This document shows positions 1 through 7,813 of a stretch of DNA of 59,957 bases, one piece after another. Position numbers and translations under genes: made by a program. This DNA comes from Acidobacteriota bacterium. GTDB taxonomy: Bacteria; Acidobacteriota; Vicinamibacteria; Vicinamibacterales; SCN-69-37. Positions within the stretch are counted from its first letter, which is position 1. Each line of letters starts with the position of its first letter. The notes under the pieces are model-generated. The model was not told the DNA's origin, ran no database searches, and saw only the letters and a program-made list of their open reading frames with translations. The stretch lies in contig JABMNV010000106.1 in NCBI GenBank assembly GCA_013203475.1, positions 1 to 59,957 of the forward strand, given 5' to 3'.

Positions 1-57
1 GCCAGCAGTTTATACTGCTACTGCTGGGTGCTATGTGCTGGGTGCTGGGTGCATTGA
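1..57. repeat. Degenerate GCTGGGTGC-type intergenic repeat
   Basis: The first bases hold several imperfect copies of a GTGCTGGGTGC unit directly before the first start codon. The same unit, in the opposite orientation (GCACCCAGCAC), recurs at about 3722-3845. No spacer structure is present, so this is not a CRISPR. The function is unknown and the left edge is cut by the window. Confidence 0.5.
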
Positions 58-61
58 TTAA

Positions 62-907
62 ATGACAAACGCTTTACTTGACGCGCTCAAACACACACCG
101 AACGTCTTGTCGGTCGAGCTTCGCCCGCCGCGGGCCGAGCTGGACTCGCCCACGGGCATGGACGCGTGGATTGACACTTACCACACGGTGCATGGGTTGG
201 TCCGCAACGACATGTTCGTGTTTCTCACCGACAGCGCCGTGGGCGCCAGGGAAGAAAACAACCTGCGGCATCTGGTGATCAACCTCGGCAACGACGTCCC
301 TCGCAGTCACGTCATCCCATTTCTGACGACGAAGCATACGCAGGACTATTGCCTGTCGTATGCCGAACGCGCTCTGCATGAGGGGTTCCCGTCGCTCGTG
401 GTGCTGGGCGGAGACAAGTCCATTGGTCCACCGCGGTGTGTCCCGCACGCATGGCAACTCCGTGAAGACATTCGCCGCCACGTCCCCGATTTGGCGCTGG
501 GGGGATGGGCGAACCCTCATCAGAACCCGGTCACTCAAGTCGGGTATCTCCAGGGTCCGCGCTTCACGGGCGAGCTGTATCTGACGCAAGTGGTCTCGCA
601 CCACGACCTGCCGAAGGTCGAGGCCTTCCTGGGCGAACAGGACGCCGCCGGCGTGACCACGCCAGGCATCTTTGGCGTGTTTTACTACCGCAGCGCCAGC
701 CCAAAGACGTTATCGATTCTCCAGCAGTTCCTCACGGTCCCCGCCGAGGCGCTCACAGCCGAGTTTGCGGCAGGCGAAAGCCCGGAGGCTATCTGCGCGC
801 GATCGATTCGGGAACTGCGACGGGCAGGCGCAAAGCACCTCTATCTGTCGAACCTTCCCATCCGCGGCACTCGGCAAATCCTCGAACGGATCCTCTCGCT
901 CGTCTGA
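62..907 (+). CDS. Methylenetetrahydrofolate reductase-like (MetF family) protein
   Basis: This 281-residue protein resembles the TIM-barrel FAD-dependent methylenetetrahydrofolate reductases, which reduce 5,10-methylene-THF to 5-methyl-THF for methionine synthesis. Visible family features are the N-terminal SVELRPPR strand (residues 17-24), where MetF has the catalytic Glu, and a VVLGGDKS segment near residue 113 in the position of the MetF ALRGD loop. The length fits bacterial MetF. The loop sequence differs from classical MetF, so a related FAD-linked role is possible. The ATG at 62 has no clear Shine-Dalgarno because repeat DNA lies immediately upstream. The gene ends 3 nt before the repaired stop of the convergent nitroreductase. 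Confidence 0.7.
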   Translation: MTNALLDALKHTPNVLSVELRPPRAELDSPTGMDAWIDTYHTVHGLVRNDMFVFLTDSAVGAREENNLRHLVINLGNDVPRSHVIPFLTTKHTQDYCLSYAERALHEGFPSLVVLGGDKSIGPPRCVPHAWQLREDIRRHVPDLALGGWANPHQNPVTQVGYLQGPRFTGELYLTQVVSHHDLPKVEAFLGEQDAAGVTTPGIFGVFYYRSASPKTLSILQQFLTVPAEALTAEFAAGESPEAICARSIRELRRAGAKHLYLSNLPIRGTRQILERILSLV

Positions 908-910
908 TCT

Positions 911-1518
911 CTATGTGAATTCCCGATCCCATGTCCCGGCGAACACGAAGTCCGCCGCGGCCCGCCGGCGGCGCGGGGCCTGCTCGGCCGCCCGGTGTTT
1001 TTATTTTTGAGCACGCCTGGCGAGCCGGGATAACCGATCACCATCACGACCGCTGGCTCAAATCCTTCTGGAACCTGACAGGCCTCACGCGCCGCACTGT
1101 GATCGAACCCTTCCATCTGTCGAATGGCCAAACCCTGTGACTGCGCCTGCAAGGTCAGAAATGCCACAGCCTGGCCCGTGTCGTAATATGCGTGGCGATT
1201 GGCGTCGCCTGTCAGTTCCAATATCAGTTTTACGGCAGTCAGCACCATGACGGGCGCGGTCTGTGCCCACGCCTGTTTGCTCGGCTTGAGCGTGCTGAGC
1301 AGCGCGTCGTAGGCGTGGGGCGACTGGTCGCGATGGGCCACCACGAACCGCCACGGCTGTTCGTTGCAGGAAGATGGCGCCCATCGTGCGGCTTCAAACA
1401 ACTGCCACAAATCGTCGACGGGCACAGACCGATCGGGATCAAATGCTCGTGGACTCCAGCGTTCACGAATCAGGTCGACAACGTCATGGTCGGCCTGCGC
1501 GTGTTTGGGATGCGTCAT
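911..1518 (-). CDS. Nitroreductase family protein, frame broken near the C-terminus
   Basis: The protein is an FMN-dependent nitroreductase-family oxidoreductase of about 200 residues. It begins MTHPKHAQ at 1518 and carries RERWSPRAF and ARWAPSSCNEQPWRF, the FMN-binding N-terminal pattern. The annotated frame turns into unrelated sequence after GYPGSPGVLK. The expected ending ADFVFAGTWDREFT followed by TAG lies in another frame, with its stop at 911-913. Adding one A to either minus-strand A5 run (plus-strand T5 at 998-1002 and 1004-1008) could alter the phase; an insertion in the 998-1002 run restores a normal KKHRAAEQAPRRRR linker. This is either an assembly or sequencing indel or a real frameshift. 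The 444-aa ORF in the track is mostly antisense to the next aminotransferase. Confidence 0.75.
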
Positions 1519-1545
1519 GGTCACGGTGTCTGTATCATCTGAGGA

Positions 1546-2724
1546 ATGGCCCGATTCCTCGACAACGTTCCTTTCTCCGGCATTATTCGCATTCGCGACA
1601 TGATGTACTCCGTCGAGAAGCCCTTTCGGCTCGATCAGGGCGATGTGAGCTTCGACGCGCCTGAATCCGTGAAGGACGCACTCCGCAAGGGCATTGCCGA
1701 GAACCGAACGCACTACGTGCAAACGACGGGTATTCCGCCGCTGCTCACGCTCCTGACCGAGAAGATGCGGAACACGAACGGCATCCCTATCGGCGGACCG
1801 GAGGAGGTCATGGTCACCAACGGTGGCATCCACGCTCAATACATCGCTTGCCTTGCGCTCCTTGAGCCTGGCGACGAAGTGCTCGTGCCCGATCCGAACT
1901 GGCCTCCCACTGTCAGCAACATCCTGGCAGCACAGGCGGTGCCTGTCCCGTTCCCGGTCTACGAGTCGCTCGGCTGGCGCCCGGACATGGACGAATTGGC
2001 GCGCCTGATCACGCCGAAGACCAAGGCCATTCTCATCAACACCCCGAGCAATCCCACCGGTGGTGTGCTCACCCGTCAAGACCTGGACGCACTGGCTGCG
2101 CTGGTCACTGAGCACAACCTCTGGGTGTTTTCCGATGAGGCTTACGAGGACTTCGTATTCGACGGACACGAACACCTCAGCATCGCGGCGTGGCCCGGTC
2201 TGTACGAACGAACGATTCCGCTCTACACGTTCAGCAAGAGCTACGCGATGACGGGTCTCAGACTCGGTTATCTGGCGATCAAAGATCCCAAGATCCGCGA
2301 GCGGGCGCGCAAGGTGATTTTCTGCACCACGTCCAACGTGTCGTCACTGATTCAGTACGGAGCGGTGGGAGCGCTGGAAGGACCGCAGGATGTGGTTGTG
2401 GCGTTTCGCGACGAGTGCGCCGCGCGCCGAGACATGTTCTACGAGAAACTCCCCCAAGCCTCCAAAGGCCTGCTCACTGGGGCACATCCAGCGGGCGCGT
2501 TTTACGCGTTCGTCAAGATAGACCCGGAGTGGAGATCACCGCTGGCCGACGCCCCTGAGTCACTGTCGTGGGCCATGGCAGAGTTCCTGATCAAACGGGC
2601 CCGAATCGGTTGCATTCCAGGCGCCGACTTCGGCTCGCACGGAGAGGGACACCTGCGGCTCTGCTTCGCCCGAGGGCGCGAAGAACTGGCGGGCGCCCTG
2701 GCGTCCATGGAAGAACATCTGTAG
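1546..2724 (+). CDS. Class I/II PLP-dependent aminotransferase
   Basis: This is a fold-type I aminotransferase of 392 residues that transfers amino groups between amino and keto acids. The motifs are in order: NTPSNPTGG (165-173), SDEAY with the PLP-ring Asp (196-200), the Schiff-base Lys231 in FSKSYAMTGLRLGY, and the substrate-carboxylate Arg near the C-terminus (HLRLCFARG). It is closest in look to aspartate or aromatic aminotransferases of the Aat subfamily, but the substrate cannot be fixed from sequence. The start is divergent from the nitroreductase with 27 bp between them. The ATG is preceded by TGAGGA at very short spacing, so the start is moderately certain. Confidence 0.88.
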   Translation: MARFLDNVPFSGIIRIRDMMYSVEKPFRLDQGDVSFDAPESVKDALRKGIAENRTHYVQTTGIPPLLTLLTEKMRNTNGIPIGGPEEVMVTNGGIHAQYIACLALLEPGDEVLVPDPNWPPTVSNILAAQAVPVPFPVYESLGWRPDMDELARLITPKTKAILINTPSNPTGGVLTRQDLDALAALVTEHNLWVFSDEAYEDFVFDGHEHLSIAAWPGLYERTIPLYTFSKSYAMTGLRLGYLAIKDPKIRERARKVIFCTTSNVSSLIQYGAVGALEGPQDVVVAFRDECAARRDMFYEKLPQASKGLLTGAHPAGAFYAFVKIDPEWRSPLADAPESLSWAMAEFLIKRARIGCIPGADFGSHGEGHLRLCFARGREELAGALASMEEHL

Positions 2725-2803
2725 GCGAAAAGTCTTGAGATGGCACACGAGCCATGAAGGTCCTGAAGAGGACCGCCTTCTCGCGCGCCATGCGCACCAA
2801 CTG

Positions 2804-2965
2804 CAGCTTGACCTCACCATCGGTGCGCTGTTCCACGTCCTTGGATATGCCGTACCCGTGACGCGTGGCATCGGTCAGCGACAGCAGAATGTGAAGAACG
2901 GCTGGCGTCAGGGGTAGAAACGACCTGGGTGTCTCGGTGGCTGCGAACGATTCGACGATTTTGTT
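2804..2965 (-). pseudogene. PadR-family regulator N-terminal remnant
   Basis: In the minus-strand frame that continues past the SDR stop codon, the sequence reads PRSFLPLTPAVLHILLSL and then RHGYGISKDVEQRTDGEVKL. This is the opening of the PadR winged-helix domain. The expected GPGTLY motif is absent and the frame then runs into unrelated sequence antisense to the aminotransferase. No standard start codon opens the fragment. I read it as a truncated, degraded regulator gene. Confidence 0.6.
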
Positions 2966-2977
2966 CGCTACGGGTGG

Positions 2978-3718
2978 TTAATACACGTGCCGGCCACCGT
3001 CGACGCGAATCGTCTCCCCGGTAATGAAGTCGGAATCGATCAGGGCGAGAACGGTTTTGGCGATTTCCTCTGCCCCACCCCAGTGCCCAAGCGGCGTGGC
3101 GTCTTCCACGGCCTTGCGTTGTGCCTCCGAGTACTCCGCAGGTGCGAGCACTGGGCCTGGAGCGATGGCGTTGACCAGGATTTTGTCGGCCGCCAGTTCC
3201 AGCGCGAGACCTTCCGTCAGCGCTTTGACGCCAGCCTTCGCCACGTAATACGCCAGATATCCCTTGTACCGAGGGCGTCCGCTGGCCGCGACCCAGTCTG
3301 AGAAGTTGATGATGCGCCCACCGCCTGCCGCGCGCATGTGGGGGGCAGCCGCTCTGGCGCACAAATACGCGCCGCGCAGGTCCACGGCGAGTTGTCGGTC
3401 CCACGCCGCTTCATCCAGATCATCGAATGCGACCGGATCGTAGGTGGACGCCATATTGATAAGCACATCCAGGCGACCAAATTCGCGCGCCGCCGCGTCC
3501 ACCACACTCGCGCAGGATGCGGCGTCACTCACGTCGGCCTGGACCACCAGCGCGCGGCGACCAAGCGCCCGCACTGCCGCTGCCGCCTCGTCGGCTTCAG
3601 ACCGCGACCGGTGATAGGCCAACGCCACGTCGGCGCCCCGCGACGCCAGTGCCGTGGCCACAGCCATCCCCATGCGTGTAGCGCCGGTGATCAGAGCTGA
3701 TTTGTTGGTGAAAAGCAT
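2978..3718 (-). CDS. SDR-family NAD(P)-dependent oxidoreductase
   Basis: This is a short-chain dehydrogenase/reductase of 246 residues. It has the Rossmann TGATRMG loop (11-17), an NMAS motif (88-91) in place of the usual NNAG, YxxxK at Tyr157/Lys161, and the C-terminal TGETIRVDGG typical of the FabG-like group. The NFSDW segment before the Tyr resembles pteridine-reductase-like SDRs more than FabG, so a dihydropteridine or pteridine reduction role is possible. The ATG at 3718 was chosen because the 26 upstream codons of the track ORF are only intergenic repeat DNA. The substrate is unknown. Confidence 0.85.
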   Translation of the reverse strand: MLFTNKSALITGATRMGMAVATALASRGADVALAYHRSRSEADEAAAAVRALGRRALVVQADVSDAASCASVVDAAAREFGRLDVLINMASTYDPVAFDDLDEAAWDRQLAVDLRGAYLCARAAAPHMRAAGGGRIINFSDWVAASGRPRYKGYLAYYVAKAGVKALTEGLALELAADKILVNAIAPGPVLAPAEYSEAQRKAVEDATPLGHWGGAEEIAKTVLALIDSDFITGETIRVDGGRHVY

Positions 3719-3721
3719 GAG

Positions 3722-3845
3722 ATCAGTGCTCGGTGCTGGGTGCTCAGTGCCCGGTGCGCTGGCGGTTGGGGCACTCCGTAACTCAGCACGTAGCACTCAG
3801 CACGTAGCACCCAGCACCCAGCACGTAGCACGTAGCCCCCAGCAC
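3722..3845. repeat. Tandem degenerate AGCACGTAGCACCC repeat
   Basis: The gap between the SDR and DoxX genes consists almost entirely of imperfect units such as CAGCACGTAGCACCCAGCAC, with GTGCTGGGTGCTCAGTGC variants at the left end. Unit length varies around 7-14 bases. It matches the repeat at the window start in reverse orientation. There are no direct-repeat/spacer periods, so it is not a CRISPR. It looks like slippage-prone intergenic DNA. Confidence 0.75.
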
Positions 3846-3850
3846 TGCCT

Positions 3851-4336
3851 CTAATATTTCCCCCGCAACCGCGCCCGGCCGGCTTCTCTGGACGCCCGGG
3901 TCGATTCGCGGTATCCGTCGATCGACCAGTCGCCAGCACCGGTCAGGGTGAGACAGACCAGCGCGCCGATCAGCACGACGCTGAACTCGGTCCCCTGTCC
4001 ACGGTCGGGCGTCCCCATCCAGTTAAGGAAGAAGCCATTCATCAGGTGCACCTTCCAGATAGCGACACCCATGATGATGGTAAGCAGGGGCGACACAAAG
4101 CGTGTCAAAAAACCGACAGCGAGCAGGAGACCGCCGAAAAATTCGACGATACCCACGAATACGGCGAGTGGAAACGCGGGGTTGAGGTTTATTGCGGCGA
4201 AAAACTGGGCAGTAACGTCAGGTCCGCCTACACCTATCCCCGGGCCGGCCCATAGGCCGAACAGCTTGTTTGCTCCGTGTGCGACGAATACCGCAGCCAG
4301 TGCCAACCGCAGCGCCACCAGACCAAGTCCGTTCAA
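3851..4336 (-). CDS. DoxX family membrane protein
   Basis: This 161-residue protein has four predicted membrane helices. It starts GLVALRLALAAVFVAHGANKLFGL, the DoxX N-terminal signature with its helix and GxxK motif, and continues with FFGGLLLAVGFLTR in helix 2. DoxX proteins are membrane components linked to redox or oxidative-stress functions; the exact activity here is unknown. The C-terminal tail after GDWSIDGYR is basic and soluble. The gene stands alone between the repeat region and the divergent aminotransferase V gene. Confidence 0.85.
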   Translation of the reverse strand: MNGLGLVALRLALAAVFVAHGANKLFGLWAGPGIGVGGPDVTAQFFAAINLNPAFPLAVFVGIVEFFGGLLLAVGFLTRFVSPLLTIIMGVAIWKVHLMNGFFLNWMGTPDRGQGTEFSVVLIGALVCLTLTGAGDWSIDGYRESTRASREAGRARLRGKY

Positions 4337-4441
4337 CGCGCCCTCCTGTCAATGGACTATTTTGCCACTTTTCAGGCCTATCGTCTCACTTTCCGGGCTA
4401 TGCTTCGCGATAAATCTAGGTCAAAGAAGCAGGAGACAGCG

Positions 4442-5737
4442 ATGTGGACACGACGACAGTTCCTCAACCGAACCAGCGCAGTGGCCGGAGCCGCTCTGGC
4501 CACCTACAATCCGAACGGTCTTTCACGGCTGCTTGAAGCCAGCGCTGGACAAAATGGCCGTGCGCTTGCGGATGTGACCCGCGACGAGGACTTCTGGCGC
4601 GAGGTGCAGGAGGGCTTCACGCTCGACCGCACGATCATCAACCTGAACAACGGTGGCGTGTGCCCGAGCCCGCGTGCGGTGCATGAGGCATTCAAGCGCT
4701 ACCTCGATATTTCGAATCAGTCACCGGTGTACCACATGTGGCAGGTGCTGGAACCAAACATCGAAAGCGTGCGCCGAGAACTCGCGCGAGACATCGGTGC
4801 CGATCCGGAAACCATTGCGGTCACGCGCAACGCCAGCGAAGCACTGCAAATTGCGCAACTGGGCATCGACCTGAAACCGGGCGATGAAGTGCTGACCACC
4901 AATCAGGACTATGGTCGGATGTTGAACACGTGGGAACAGCGCGTCACCCGCGAGGGCATCAAGCTCACCAAGATCTCATTCCCCGTGCCACCGTCGCAGG
5001 CCGACCTGGTGCAGCGTTTCGAGCGCGCGATCACGCCTGCCACCAAAGTGATCCACTTCTGCCACATCACGAACCTGACAGGGCACATCTTCCCGGTCAA
5101 GGAAATCTGCGCGCTCGCCCGTAGCCGAGGCATCCTCACCATCGTCGACGGCGCCCATGCCTACGCGCACTTTCCGTTCAAGATCACGGACTTCGACTGC
5201 GACTACTACGGGTCGAGCCTTCACAAGTGGCTGCTGGCGCCGATCGGAACCGGTCTGCTGTACGTCCGGCCGGATCGCATCGAGAAGACCTATGCCCTTC
5301 AGCCCGCAGCGATAAAACAGGCTGACAACATCCGCAAGTTTGAAGAAATAGGCACACACCCAGCCGCCAATCACAACGCGGTCGCCGAGGCGCTCGTGTT
5401 CCATCGCGGCATCGGCGCCGACCGGAAGGCGGCGCGTCTGCGCTACCTCAAAGCGCGCTGGGCCAACGAACTCACCACACTCGACCGCATCGAACTGCAC
5501 ACGAGCCTGGACCCGGCGCAATCGTGCGCGATCGGCACAGTCGGCATCAAGGGTATCAAGCCAGGAGACATCGTCTCGAAACTGTGGGCAGACCGCCGCA
5601 TTATCGCCACGCCGATCACGGTCGGCACTGCGGACGCCATGGAATACGCGGGCGTGCGCGTGACGCCGAACGTCTACACCACGCTCGACGAAGTCGATAC
5701 GTTTATTGACATGATGACGAAGCTCGCCAAGAGCTGA
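4442..5737 (+). CDS. Tat-exported class V aminotransferase-like PLP protein
   Basis: This fold-type I PLP enzyme of 431 residues belongs to the class V aminotransferase / isopenicillin-N-epimerase-like group. The N-terminus MWTRRQFLNRTSAVAGAALA is a twin-arginine signal, so the folded holoenzyme is probably exported. Visible motifs are the VDGAHA PLP-ring motif (235-240) and the Schiff-base Lys262 in SSLHKWLLAPIGTG. The start at 4442 was chosen over the track start at 4277 because GCAGGAGACAGCG gives a good Shine-Dalgarno and the Tat motif begins there. The reaction is not determinable; periplasmic members of this group are poorly characterised. Confidence 0.85.
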   Translation: MWTRRQFLNRTSAVAGAALATYNPNGLSRLLEASAGQNGRALADVTRDEDFWREVQEGFTLDRTIINLNNGGVCPSPRAVHEAFKRYLDISNQSPVYHMWQVLEPNIESVRRELARDIGADPETIAVTRNASEALQIAQLGIDLKPGDEVLTTNQDYGRMLNTWEQRVTREGIKLTKISFPVPPSQADLVQRFERAITPATKVIHFCHITNLTGHIFPVKEICALARSRGILTIVDGAHAYAHFPFKITDFDCDYYGSSLHKWLLAPIGTGLLYVRPDRIEKTYALQPAAIKQADNIRKFEEIGTHPAANHNAVAEALVFHRGIGADRKAARLRYLKARWANELTTLDRIELHTSLDPAQSCAIGTVGIKGIKPGDIVSKLWADRRIIATPITVGTADAMEYAGVRVTPNVYTTLDEVDTFIDMMTKLAKS

Positions 5738-5746
5738 TGGTGAGAT

Positions 5747-5766
5747 GGCGGGGCCTAGGCCCCGCC
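5747..5766. terminator. Perfect 20-bp GC palindrome (terminator-like hairpin)
   Basis: GGCGGGGCCTAGGCCCCGCC is a perfect palindrome 10 nt after the stop of the class V gene. It can form a strong hairpin in RNA, but no T-run follows on either strand. It may act as a U-less terminator or RNA stabiliser. Confidence 0.45.
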
Positions 5767-5858
5767 CGGTAGAGACGCGGGCATTCGATCTCCTCGGTGT
5801 CGGCTGCGTGTTGGCACGAGAGAGGCGAGGCTGCAGGGCTTCGGGGTAGGATCAACTT

Positions 5859-7073
5859 ATGTCTACCCCTCCGAACGTGCACGTTGCTGCTCGAATCCAG
5901 GGCTTTACGTATGCCATTCGCAATGTGGTGGCGGAAGCCAGAAAAGTGGAGGCCGCAGGCCGGACGGTTCGCTATCTGAATATCGGCGATCCTATTCCGT
6001 TCGGCTTCACAACCCCACCACACCTGATCGAAGCCGTGGACCGCACCATGCGCGACGGCGACAACGGCTACACGGCGTCGGTCGGCATCACGCCCGCCCG
6101 CGAAGCCGTCGCCGCAGAGTACGAGTCTCGCGGCATGCCTGTGGGTGTGGACCGCATTATTCTCACAGCCGGCACATCAGAGGGCATCGAACTGGCGCTG
6201 GGCGCGATGGCTGATGCGGGGGATGAAGTGTTGGTGCCCACGCCGACGTATCCGCTCTACACCGCGGTGCTCGCCAAGTTGGGCGCGCGCGCGGTGTTTT
6301 ACCGCACGGACCCGAACAACGGCTGGCTGCCAGACCTGGATGATCTCAAGTCGAAGATGACCGCGTTGACGCGCGCCATCGTCGTGATTGATCCGAACAA
6401 CCCCACCGGCGCACTCTATCCTGAGGCCACGCGCCGCGCGTTGATCGCCGTGTCGAACGAGTCCGGGGTGCCTATCCTCGCCGACGAAGTCTATGGCGAC
6501 CTGAGTTTCGACGGCCCCTGTCCGTTGCTGGGGAGCCTCGATCCGGATGCGGCCATCCTGTCGTTTTCGTCACTCTCCAAAGCCTATGTCGCACCTGGTT
6601 GGCGTGCCGGGTGGCTCACCGTCGGGCGCACCACACGACTCGACGACGTGCTGGCGGGGATCAAGAAACTGGCGGATGGTCGTTTGTGCAGCACCGGGCC
6701 CATGCAGCACGCCGTCACTGCGGCACTGACTGGTGACCGCAGTCATCAGCAAGAGTTTGTTCAGGCGCTGGCGCTCCGTGCCAAGCTGACCACGGACAGA
6801 CTGAACGCCATTCCTGGAATGAGTTGCGTCGCACCACAGGCTGCGTTCTACGCCATGCCGAAAGTAGACCTGCCGCCCGGCGTCACCGATGAAGACTATG
6901 TGCTGGCGCTCCTGCGTGAGACCGGCATCCTTTGCGTGTATGGCTCCGGGTTCGGGCAACCGGCGGGTGATGGGTTCTTCCGCGTGGTCTTCCTGGCGCC
7001 GCCGGATGCACTAGCAGCGATTTACGACGACATTGGTGCATTTACTGGCGACTACCTCTCGAGAATGTCTTGA
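5859..7073 (+). CDS. Class I/II aminotransferase, alanine-aminotransferase-like
   Basis: This PLP aminotransferase of 404 residues has an N-terminal FTYAIRNVV...YLNIGDPIPFGF segment resembling the AlaA-type alanine transaminases, which make alanine from pyruvate with glutamate as donor. Motifs are PNNPTG (179-184), LADEVY with the ring Asp209, the Schiff-base Lys241 in SSLSKAYVAPGWRAGW, and FRVVFLAP near the C-terminus. Family assignment is firm; alanine specificity is inference from the N-terminus. It is followed after 19 nt by the glycosyltransferase gene and may be co-transcribed with it. Confidence 0.87.
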   Translation: MSTPPNVHVAARIQGFTYAIRNVVAEARKVEAAGRTVRYLNIGDPIPFGFTTPPHLIEAVDRTMRDGDNGYTASVGITPAREAVAAEYESRGMPVGVDRIILTAGTSEGIELALGAMADAGDEVLVPTPTYPLYTAVLAKLGARAVFYRTDPNNGWLPDLDDLKSKMTALTRAIVVIDPNNPTGALYPEATRRALIAVSNESGVPILADEVYGDLSFDGPCPLLGSLDPDAAILSFSSLSKAYVAPGWRAGWLTVGRTTRLDDVLAGIKKLADGRLCSTGPMQHAVTAALTGDRSHQQEFVQALALRAKLTTDRLNAIPGMSCVAPQAAFYAMPKVDLPPGVTDEDYVLALLRETGILCVYGSGFGQPAGDGFFRVVFLAPPDALAAIYDDIGAFTGDYLSRMS

Positions 7074-7092
7074 CGTTTACGAGGCAACAATC

Positions 7093-7806
7093 GTGAAACT
7101 ATCGGTCATCATGCCCGCCTACAACGAGAGGCGGACCATCCGAGAAATCGTCAGTCGTGTCCTGGCGGCCGAGTTGCCGGACATCGAGAAGGAAATTCTG
7201 ATCGTTGACGACGGGTCGACGGACGGCACACGAGACATCATCGCGGAGATGGATGGCACAGACGGCGTACGGGTGATCTATCAGGGGAGCAATCAGGGCA
7301 AGGGAGCAGCAGTGGCACGAGGCCTTCGAGAAGCCACAGGTGACCTCTTGTTGATTCAGGACGCCGACCTCGAGTACGACCCGGCCGAGTACGCACAACT
7401 CCTGCGGCCCATCCTGCGGGGCGACGCGGAGGTGGTGTACGGCTCACGCTTTCTCGGCTCACCGCACGGTCAGCGGGTGTTGTACTTCTGGCATTCGGTG
7501 GGCAACAAGATGCTTACGCTCCTGTCCAATGCCGTCACGGATCTCAATCTGACGGACATGGAAACCTGCTACAAGGCCATGACGCGGGAAGTAGCCGGCA
7601 AGCTCGACCTTCGCTCCCAGCGTTTTGGAGTCGAGCCTGAAATCACCTGCAAAGTGGCTCGTCTCAAAGTACGTATCTACGAAGTCCCGATTTCGTATCA
7701 CGGGCGCACGTATGCAGAGGGGAAGAAGATCGGCCTGAAGGATGCCGTGCAGGCCGCGTGGACCATTCTTCGCTACGCGCGCTGGTCACCCCGGACAGAC
7801 CACTAG
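7093..7806 (+). CDS. Glycosyltransferase family 2, dolichol-phosphate-mannose-synthase-like
   Basis: This GT-A fold glycosyltransferase of 237 residues has SVIMPAYNE (4-12), DDGSTDGT with Asp39/40 for the nucleotide sugar, QDADLEYD (89-96) as the metal-binding DxD region, and a C-terminal EVPISYHGRTYAEGKKIG motif. These are typical of DPM1-like enzymes that transfer a sugar to a polyprenyl phosphate at the membrane. It lacks C-terminal membrane helices. The GTG at 7093 was chosen because ACGAGG sits 6-7 nt upstream and the longer track start overlaps the aminotransferase. The next gene, a large membrane protein, starts 7 nt downstream and could use the lipid-linked sugar. Confidence 0.85.
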   Translation: MKLSVIMPAYNERRTIREIVSRVLAAELPDIEKEILIVDDGSTDGTRDIIAEMDGTDGVRVIYQGSNQGKGAAVARGLREATGDLLLIQDADLEYDPAEYAQLLRPILRGDAEVVYGSRFLGSPHGQRVLYFWHSVGNKMLTLLSNAVTDLNLTDMETCYKAMTREVAGKLDLRSQRFGVEPEITCKVARLKVRIYEVPISYHGRTYAEGKKIGLKDAVQAAWTILRYARWSPRTDH

Positions 7807-7813
7807 TCGCCTC

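Noticed and set aside
841-2175. 444-aa minus-strand ORF
   Set aside because: Only the part from 1518 downwards has nitroreductase motifs. The upstream part is antisense to the aminotransferase gene.
3722-3845. Possible CRISPR array
   Set aside because: Units are short and degenerate with no unique spacers or regular period, and no cas genes are present.
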